Positions 7,939 through 12,256 of a stretch of DNA of 12,256 nucleotides are shown here, in pieces. Position 1 is the stretch's first letter. Each line of letters starts with the position of its first letter. The notes under the pieces were generated by a model. That model had not been told where the DNA came from and did not search any database. It saw only the letters and a list, made by a program, of their open reading frames with translations. The translations under genes were made by a program, and so were the position numbers. The DNA is taken from assembly GCA_045121095.1 (NCBI GenBank), contig JBGVFN010000130.1, positions 1 to 12,256 of the forward strand, in the 5' to 3' direction. This DNA comes from TWA4 sp045121095 (GTDB lineage Bacteria; Bacillota; Clostridia; Lachnospirales; Lachnospiraceae).

Positions 7939-8455
7939 GGGGCTTCGTGGATCTCATCTGGAGGAACTTCTGAATTTGACCAATGTTCGTTACCGGGAAC
8001 TGGGGCTGGCATTGATCCAGAAGATTCCCACCCCCATTAAGCCGATTCAGATTGACCAGTCCTCCAGACATATTACACTGGCGTATTTTGACCAGAAAAG
8101 TACCGTGGATTATATTGGCGCGGTACAGGGAATTCCGGTTTGTTTTGATGCAAAAGAATGCAGCACCGATACCTTTCCTCTGCAGAATGTGCATGAACAT
8201 CAGATTGCATTTATGCGGGATTTTGAAAAGCAGGGCGGAATTGCGTTTTTAATTTTATATTACTCCAATCGGGACCGTTATTTCTATCAGCCATTTTCCA
8301 GTATATACCGTTTCTGGCAGCGAATGGAGCAGGGGGGACGGAAAAGTTTTATCTTTGAAGAAATCGATGACTGTTTTGAAGTATTTTCGGGGAGTAATGG
8401 GGTATTTTTACATTATCTGGAAGCATTGCAGAAAGATCTTGAGAGAAGAGATTAA
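7919..8455 (+). CDS. recU: Holliday junction resolvase RecU
   Basis: This 178-residue protein is RecU, the Bacillota resolvase that cuts four-way DNA junctions late in recombination and DNA repair. Family signatures are NSRGLRGSHLEELLNLTN at 5-22, IPTPIKPI at 36-43, AYFDQKSTVDY at 55-65, FDAKE at 76-80 and FPLQNVHEHQ at 86-95. By alignment with B. subtilis RecU the metal-binding site is D64, D77 and K79. D77 replaces the glutamate of the B. subtilis E-x-K motif, a conservative change that I believe is common in Clostridia. The start ATG 7919 follows AAGGAGAGG (7898-7906) with a 12-nt spacer. The gene overlaps the RluA-family gene by 20 bp. In bacilli recU usually sits beside a penicillin-binding protein gene; that is not the case here. 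Confidence 0.93.
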   Translation: MSTWNSRGLRGSHLEELLNLTNVRYRELGLALIQKIPTPIKPIQIDQSSRHITLAYFDQKSTVDYIGAVQGIPVCFDAKECSTDTFPLQNVHEHQIAFMRDFEKQGGIAFLILYYSNRDRYFYQPFSSIYRFWQRMEQGGRKSFIFEEIDDCFEVFSGSNGVFLHYLEALQKDLERRD

Positions 8456-8487
8456 AAGCCCCCGGAGGTTGAATTTGCAGACATATC

Positions 8488-8516
8488 TTGACATATAAAG
8501 CTCTTTTCAGTATAAT
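8488..8516 (+). promoter_or_regulatory. Perfect consensus sigma-A promoter for the his operon
   Basis: TTGACA at 8488-8493 and TATAAT at 8511-8516 both match the consensus exactly, with the optimal 17-bp spacer. It lies 33 bp after the recU stop, with the transcript start predicted near 8523, giving a leader of about 155 nt before hisZ. A promoter this strong normally needs a repressor or attenuator to control it; see the inverted repeat directly downstream. Confidence 0.8.
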
Positions 8517-8532
8517 AAGAAAGCTGTTATAG

Positions 8533-8566
8533 TAATGCGTTATCAAATTAGCACATCAACGCATTA
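8533..8566 (+). promoter_or_regulatory. 9-bp inverted repeat in the hisZ leader, possible operator or hairpin
   Basis: TAATGCGTT at 8533-8541 and AACGCATTA at 8558-8566 are perfect inverted copies separated by 16 bp. The dyad begins about 10 bp after the predicted start of the 8488-8516 promoter and covers the place where the -35 box of the 8576-8584 extended -10 element would be. This position suits a repressor operator. It could also form an RNA stem with a 16-nt loop, but no U-tract follows, so it is not an intrinsic terminator. Confidence 0.5.
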
Positions 8567-8575
8567 AAGCGAAAA

Positions 8576-8584
8576 TGATATAAT
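8576..8584 (+). promoter_or_regulatory. Extended -10 promoter element, possible second his promoter
   Basis: TGATATAAT at 8576-8584 is a perfect TGnTATAAT extended -10 element. No -35 box is visible 16-18 bp upstream, where the right arm of the inverted repeat lies. Extended -10 promoters can work without a -35 box, so a second start near 8591 is possible. Confidence 0.35.
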
Positions 8585-8681
8585 GAATATTTACATGCTG
8601 CAACCATTTGAAAATGAACTGACAAGGGAAAGACAGACCTTGGAATCATCTAATTATATAGGGAAAGGAAATAGATTATGA
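8583..8681 (+). CDS. Candidate 32-residue leader ORF overlapping hisZ
   Basis: ATG 8583 opens a frame of 32 codons ending in TGA at 8679-8681, which overlaps the hisZ start as ATGA. The peptide begins MNIYMLQPFENELTRER and contains no histidine, so it is not a classical his attenuation peptide. No clear ribosome site precedes it. The start codon also lies within the extended -10 element, so only a transcript from the upstream promoter could carry it. The exact stop/start overlap suggests translational coupling, but a chance open frame of this size is quite possible. Confidence 0.25.
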   Translation: MNIYMLQPFENELTRERQTLESSNYIGKGNRL

Positions 8682-9943
8682 AACAGATGCTGCATACACC
8701 GGAGGGTGTCCGCGATATATACGGCTCGGAATACGCGCGGAAGCTGACTTTGGAAAATAAGATTCGCCAGGTAATGAATTCTTACGGATATAATGATATA
8801 CAAACTCCTACTTTTGAGTTTTTTGATATTTTCAAAAAAGAGCGGGGCAGTGTGGCTTCCAATGAGATGTTTAAGCTGTTTGACAGTGAGGGCAATACAT
8901 TGGTGCTGCGTCCAGATATGACCCCATCCATTGTTCGCTGTGTTTCCAAATATTATGGACCTGCAGATCTGCCGGTTCGTCTTTGTTATAATGGAAGCAC
9001 TTTTATCAATGACCGCAGTTATCGTCTGCGTCTGAAAGAAGGAACCGATGCCGGTGCAGAGTTATTTGGCGATGATTCTGTGGCAGCAGATGCAGAAATG
9101 ATTGCCTGTGTGGTGGATTGCCTGCGTGCTTGTGGATTGTCTGATTTCCAGATTGATATTGGGAGCGCTTCTTTTTTACAGGGGCTGTTTGAGGAAATTG
9201 GGATTTCTGAGGAGACAGAGGCAGAAATTCGTAAATTTTTATTATCCAAAAACTTCTTTGCGCTGGAAAGTCTTCTCTTAAAGGAAAATCTGACTTCCAG
9301 ACAGCGGGAAGTATTTGGACGTTTACAGATTTATTCTGGTACAATTCAGCAGGTACTGGGAATGGAAGCGCTGGTGAAAAATGAAACTTCACGCAATGCC
9401 ATTCGCCGCCTGAAATCTTTATACAAAATCCTTGGTTATTATGGAATGGAAAAATATGTTTCCTTTGATCTGGGCATGGTAACCGGTTATCAGTATTATA
9501 CAGGTATTGTATTTCATGCTTATACATATGGAACTGGTAATGCCATTGTTTCCGGCGGACGTTATGATACGCTGATGTCTCAGTTCAGTTATGATGCCCC
9601 TGCAGTTGGATTTAAAATTTCGGTGGATGGTGTGATGACTGCTCTGGACCGTCAGAAGATTTCTGTTGATATTTCCATGACAGATTCCATGCTGCTGATG
9701 GAAGAAGAACAGACGGAAGCAGGCATTGCTCTAGCTGCAAAGCTGCGTAAAGAAGGATGCCGTCTGATGATTCTGCAGAATCAGGGCAGCCACAAACCGG
9801 AAGATTATCTGGAGTATGCGAAAAAAGCCGGAGTTCAGCAGATGTATTATATTAATCGCTCCGGCAGCAATGTGACAATTTTGGATGTGAAAAATGGTAC
9901 AAAAGAAACCAGAGAACTGGCTGAAGTAATGGGGGAAATGTAA
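8678..9943 (+). CDS. hisZ: ATP phosphoribosyltransferase regulatory subunit HisZ
   Basis: This 421-residue protein is HisZ, a catalytically dead relative of histidyl-tRNA synthetase that binds short-form HisG to make active, histidine-regulated ATP phosphoribosyltransferase. HisRS-like features are TPEGVRDIYG at 7-16, LRPDMTPSIVR at 77-87, GAELFGDD at 126-133 and GNAIVSGGRYDTLM at 287-300. It is HisZ and not HisS for two reasons. The synthetase motif RGLDYYTG reads TGYQYYTG at 269-276, so the catalytic arginine is a threonine. It is also followed one base later by a short hisG. The 85 or so C-terminal residues are weakly conserved and are not a convincing tRNA anticodon-binding domain. The start at 8678 follows AAAGGAA with a 7-nt spacer. 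It is probably controlled by the promoter and inverted repeat upstream. Confidence 0.93.
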   Translation: MKQMLHTPEGVRDIYGSEYARKLTLENKIRQVMNSYGYNDIQTPTFEFFDIFKKERGSVASNEMFKLFDSEGNTLVLRPDMTPSIVRCVSKYYGPADLPVRLCYNGSTFINDRSYRLRLKEGTDAGAELFGDDSVAADAEMIACVVDCLRACGLSDFQIDIGSASFLQGLFEEIGISEETEAEIRKFLLSKNFFALESLLLKENLTSRQREVFGRLQIYSGTIQQVLGMEALVKNETSRNAIRRLKSLYKILGYYGMEKYVSFDLGMVTGYQYYTGIVFHAYTYGTGNAIVSGGRYDTLMSQFSYDAPAVGFKISVDGVMTALDRQKISVDISMTDSMLLMEEEQTEAGIALAAKLRKEGCRLMILQNQGSHKPEDYLEYAKKAGVQQMYYINRSGSNVTILDVKNGTKETRELAEVMGEM

Positions 9944-9944
9944 A

Positions 9945-10610
9945 ATGAGAGATATTGTATTTGCGCTTCCCAAAGGAAGACTTGCGGAAAAAACCATGGA
10001 TTTACTGGCACAGATTGGAATTACCTGTCCTGAAATGGAAGAAAACAGCCGTAAATTAATTTTCAGAAACCAGGAATTAGGTTATCGTTTCTTTTTGGCA
10101 AAACCCAGTGATGTTCCTACTTATGTGGAATATGGAGCTGCTGATATTGGTGTAGTCGGCCGTGATACCATTATTGAGGAAGACCGCAGATTATATGAAG
10201 TAATGGATCTGGGTATGGGACGCTGCCGCATGTGCGTATGCGGACCGGAATCTGCCAGAGAAAAGCTTCAGCACAATGAATTAATCCGTGTGGCAACTAA
10301 GTATCCCCATATTGCGAAAGATTATTTCTATAATGTGAAGCAGCAGACCGTGGAAATCATCAAACTGAATGGTTCCATTGAACTGGCTCCGCTGGTTGGA
10401 TTATCTGAGGTAATTGTGGATATCGTAGAAACGGGAACAACCTTAAAGGAAAATGGCCTGATGGTATTGGAAGAAGTATGCGATATTTCGGCCCGTATTG
10501 TAGTAAATCAGGTCAGTATGAAGATGGAAAACGAGCGGATTACCAATATTTTATCCGGTATTCGCGGACTTCTGGCAAAAGAACAGGCCATGAAAAATAT
10601 GCAGCAGTAG
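9945..10610 (+). CDS. hisG: ATP phosphoribosyltransferase catalytic subunit HisG, short form
   Basis: HisG joins ATP and PRPP to give phosphoribosyl-ATP, the first and committed step of histidine synthesis in the cytoplasm. At 221 residues it is the short form, lacking the C-terminal regulatory domain of long HisG, and therefore needs HisZ for activity and feedback inhibition. Recognisable parts are ALPKGRLAEKTMDLL at 7-21, the AADIGVVGRDTI segment at 65-76, and the PRPP-binding loop DIVETGTTLKENGL at 159-172. ATG 9945 lies one base after the hisZ TAA, with a G-run (9931-9935) as ribosome site, so the two subunits are co-translated. A weak 6-bp hairpin (AACATA/TATGTT) directly follows the stop. 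Confidence 0.96.
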   Translation: MRDIVFALPKGRLAEKTMDLLAQIGITCPEMEENSRKLIFRNQELGYRFFLAKPSDVPTYVEYGAADIGVVGRDTIIEEDRRLYEVMDLGMGRCRMCVCGPESAREKLQHNELIRVATKYPHIAKDYFYNVKQQTVEIIKLNGSIELAPLVGLSEVIVDIVETGTTLKENGLMVLEEVCDISARIVVNQVSMKMENERITNILSGIRGLLAKEQAMKNMQQ

Positions 10611-10626
10611 AACATATCAGTATGTT
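10611..10626 (+). repeat. Weak hairpin after hisG
   Basis: AACATA at 10611-10616 and TATGTT at 10621-10626 form a 6-bp AU-rich stem with a TCAG loop directly after the hisG stop. No U-tract follows. It could slow 3' exonucleases or be chance. The 81-bp gap to hisIE also holds a second copy of ATGCAGCAG, the sequence at the end of hisG. Confidence 0.3.
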
Positions 10627-10691
10627 GCATAAGTATCGTATGTGGACAGGGAAAAAGAGTAAATGCAGCAGATAAGGAGCGGTCATAAGAA

Positions 10692-11951
10692 ATGAAAAAA
10701 GATATCAAAAAAGTAATCCCTTATATTCTGTTAAAGGACGGAGCTGCTTTTCTGGCAGATGGCAGTCAGATTGAAAATGCAGCTGTTTACTGTCAGGCCT
10801 GCGCCAACAGTGGAGCGGATGAATTATTATTTGTAGATACTTCCACCAATGAAGAAGCACATCATATCAATGTGGAGTTTTTAAATAAACTGGCTAAAAA
10901 TGATCTTGGGGTGTTCACAGCGGGCGGTTCCTGCGGTCATATTGATGATGTAAAGAAATACCTGTATACAGGTGCTTCCCGTATGTTTTTTGCGCCGGGA
11001 GCCAGTGAAGAACTTCTGAAAGAAGGGCTGAGTCGATTTAAAGCGGACCGTGCAGGAAGAATGGTATCTTCTTCAGAGGAAGCACTGCAGGCTTATGAAC
11101 AGGGATTTCGCGTATTTTATTGTCTAACAGAAGCTGGTTCTGATGTAGCGGCGGTATTGGCTGAAAAAGAAGATACTTTCGTTTACTGTCTGGCAGAAAA
11201 TGGTCTGGATGTACTGAATCAGGGTGCAGATGGTCTGTTATACGCTGTACCGGAGATCAAGGCTGGAAAAGTGATGGATTACAAACATGAACTGCTGGAT
11301 GCCGGATTTAAGGCGGATGTATTCCAGCCGGCGTTTACCTGGGAAGATTTTAAACGGAATCAGGACGGCCTGCTGCCGGTGGTGGTACAGGATTGGCGTA
11401 ATGATGAAGTGCTGATGATGGCCTATATGAATGAAGAAGCATACAATCTGACCATTAAAACCGGTCGTATGACTTATTTCAGCAGAAGTCGTCAGAGCCT
11501 CTGGATCAAAGGCGAAACCTCCGGTCATTTCCAGTATGTGAAATCCCTGAAAATTGACTGTGATCAGGATACTTTGCTGGCCAGAGTGGTACAGGTGGGT
11601 GCAGCCTGCCATACAGGAAACCGCAGCTGCTTTTACCGGGATATCGTAAACAGAGAAACTGCTGGAAACAGCCCTTATAAAGTACTGGAATCTGTTTATG
11701 CTACCATTATGGATCGCAAAAACAATCCCAAAGAGGGCTCTTATACCAATTATTTATTTGATAAAGGTTTGGATAAGATTCTGAAAAAAGTAGGAGAGGA
11801 AGCCACTGAAATTGTAATTTCCGCAAAAAATCCTCAGCCGGAGGAAGTGGTCTATGAATTAGGTGATTTCCTGTATCATGTAATGGTACTTATGGCAGTG
11901 AAAGGAATTACCTGGGAAGACGTGGCAAGAGAGCTGGCGGATCGGGAATAA
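10692..11951 (+). CDS. hisIE: HisIE bifunctional enzyme with an extra HisF/HisA-like N-terminal domain
   Basis: This 419-residue protein performs steps 2 and 3 of histidine synthesis: HisE hydrolyses phosphoribosyl-ATP to the AMP form and HisI opens the purine ring. The HisI domain spans about 219-320, with metal-binding DCDQD at 289-293 and cysteines C306 and C313 in GAACHTGNRSCFYR (303-316). The HisE domain spans about 332-417, with KVGEEATE at 366-373, ELGDFLYH at 389-396 and WEDV at 408-411. Ordinary HisIE proteins are about 200-220 residues. The additional N-terminus (1 to about 200) resembles part of the HisF/HisA barrel: VIPYILLKDG at 8-17, GADELLFVDTS at 41-51 and TAGGS at 76-80. The catalytic Asp of HisF (Asp11 in T. 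maritima) aligns with L13, so this part is probably inactive. AAGGAG at 10674-10679 is 12 nt before ATG 10692. It is the last gene of this his cluster. Confidence 0.93.
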   Translation: MKKDIKKVIPYILLKDGAAFLADGSQIENAAVYCQACANSGADELLFVDTSTNEEAHHINVEFLNKLAKNDLGVFTAGGSCGHIDDVKKYLYTGASRMFFAPGASEELLKEGLSRFKADRAGRMVSSSEEALQAYEQGFRVFYCLTEAGSDVAAVLAEKEDTFVYCLAENGLDVLNQGADGLLYAVPEIKAGKVMDYKHELLDAGFKADVFQPAFTWEDFKRNQDGLLPVVVQDWRNDEVLMMAYMNEEAYNLTIKTGRMTYFSRSRQSLWIKGETSGHFQYVKSLKIDCDQDTLLARVVQVGAACHTGNRSCFYRDIVNRETAGNSPYKVLESVYATIMDRKNNPKEGSYTNYLFDKGLDKILKKVGEEATEIVISAKNPQPEEVVYELGDFLYHVMVLMAVKGITWEDVARELADRE

Positions 11952-11966
11952 ATTCATGAATAATTG

Positions 11967-12001
11967 ACAAAAGCGTACACTTTGTGTATGCTTTTGTTAG
12001 T
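11967..12001 (+). terminator. Rho-independent terminator after the his operon
   Basis: ACAAAAGCGTACAC at 11967-11980 pairs with GTGTATGCTTTTGT at 11984-11997 through 14 positions (one G-U pair) across a TTT loop. The inner 8-bp GC-containing stem is followed by TTTTGTTAGTT, which serves as the U-tract; the matching A-run upstream may let it act in both directions. It lies 15 bp after the hisIE stop. TTGACA at 11964-11969 with TATGCT 17 bp later also gives a weak promoter-like match inside it. Confidence 0.75.
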
Positions 12002-12065
12002 TAAGGGTAATTTCTATTCGATAAGCATGTGATAAATACATCTTTTCGGATATCTTTTAACACTC

Positions 12066-12095
12066 AAAAGACTGAAAAGAAAAAGACTGAGAAGA
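12066..12095 (+). repeat. Two tandem 15-bp repeats in the pepT leader
   Basis: AAAAGACTGAAAAGA (12066-12080) is followed at once by AAAAGACTGAGAAGA (12081-12095), identical at 14 of 15 bases. The purine-rich duplication lies about 65 bp before pepT. No function can be assigned; it may be slippage-derived. Confidence 0.7.
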
Positions 12096-12160
12096 ATATG
12101 CCATTTCGTAATGGAAATACTACCCTTTAAAAGAAAAATCAGACAGGAGATAAGGAAAAC

Positions 12161-12256
12161 ATGAATACATCAACCAATGGAACAAACACCAAAAATGCAT
12201 TGCTGGAGCGCTTTTTAAGATATGTAAAGATTGATACAAAGAGCGACCCTGAAAGT
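12161..12256 (+). CDS. pepT: Peptidase T (tripeptidase), N-terminal fragment cut by the window end
   Basis: Only the first 32 codons are present. The start at ATG 12161 follows AGGAG at 12145-12149 and AAGGA at 12152-12156. Residues 14-32 (LLERFLRYVKIDTKSDPES) match the conserved N-terminus of peptidase T, a cytoplasmic zinc M20-family enzyme that removes the N-terminal residue from tripeptides. The catalytic residues lie beyond the window. The 160-bp gap after the his terminator indicates separate transcription; I see no strong promoter in it. A related M20 peptidase is the alternative. Confidence 0.85.
   Translation, partial: MNTSTNGTNTKNALLERFLRYVKIDTKSDPES

Noticed and set aside
8456..8677. 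T-box or His attenuator before hisZ
   Set aside because: There is no T-box antiterminator consensus, no terminator hairpin with U-tract, and no run of histidine codons.
9006..9527. 173-codon - strand open frame opposite hisZ
   Set aside because: It is antisense to a well-supported gene, has biased composition rich in S, P and Q and no domain I recognise.
8678..9943. Histidyl-tRNA synthetase (hisS)
   Set aside because: The catalytic RGLDYY motif reads TGYQYY and short-form hisG follows directly, so HisZ is the better call.
1..12256. Defence system, mobile element, prophage or CRISPR array
   Set aside because: All well-supported genes are housekeeping or metabolic types in a uniform + strand layout. 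No transposase, integrase, spacer array or terminal inverted repeats are visible.

Overview
The window looks like chromosomal DNA from a Clostridia-class Bacillota, most likely a Lachnospiraceae-type gut or anaerobic bacterium. The basis is the gene set (short-form HisG with HisZ, RecU, a YgiQ-type radical SAM protein, the TIGR03960/DUF2344 pair), strong purine-rich ribosome binding sites, moderate to low GC and consensus sigma-A promoters. The exact taxon is inference. All genes are on the + strand. I see no IS element, prophage, CRISPR array, tRNA or rRNA.

Region 1 (1-1091) holds a single small exported or membrane-anchored protein of unknown function (295-942), with its own promoter. Its N-terminus resembles a lipoprotein signal in which tryptophan stands where the lipobox cysteine would be.

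Region 2 (1092-4822) is a tightly overlapped three-gene unit: a TIGR03960-type radical SAM protein, its usual partner DUF2344/TIGR03936, and a short RNase E/G-family endoribonuclease that ends before the zinc-link cysteines of the E. coli enzymes. Overlaps of 11 and 17 bp suggest translational coupling.

Region 3 (4889-8455) is a second overlapped unit: a YgiQ/UPF0313 radical SAM protein with a basic 9-residue tandem repeat in its tail, an RluA-family pseudouridine synthase with an S4 domain, and the Holliday junction resolvase RecU.

Region 4 (8456-12001) is a histidine biosynthesis operon: hisZ, hisG (short form) and a hisIE fusion. It is preceded by a perfect consensus promoter, a 9-bp inverted repeat and an extended -10 element, and closed by a hairpin terminator. 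HisZ and HisG together form the ATP phosphoribosyltransferase (step 1); the HisE and HisI domains perform steps 2 and 3. The hisIE product carries about 200 extra N-terminal residues that look like a degenerate HisF/HisA barrel lacking the catalytic aspartate. This is the most distinctive feature in the window.

Region 5 (12002-12256) is a leader with a small tandem repeat and the first 32 codons of peptidase T, cut by the window edge. I found no clearly new multi-gene system. The most interesting leads are the HisF-like pseudo-domain, the hisZ control region, the trimmed RNase E/G and the two radical SAM proteins of unknown function next to RNA-acting enzymes.
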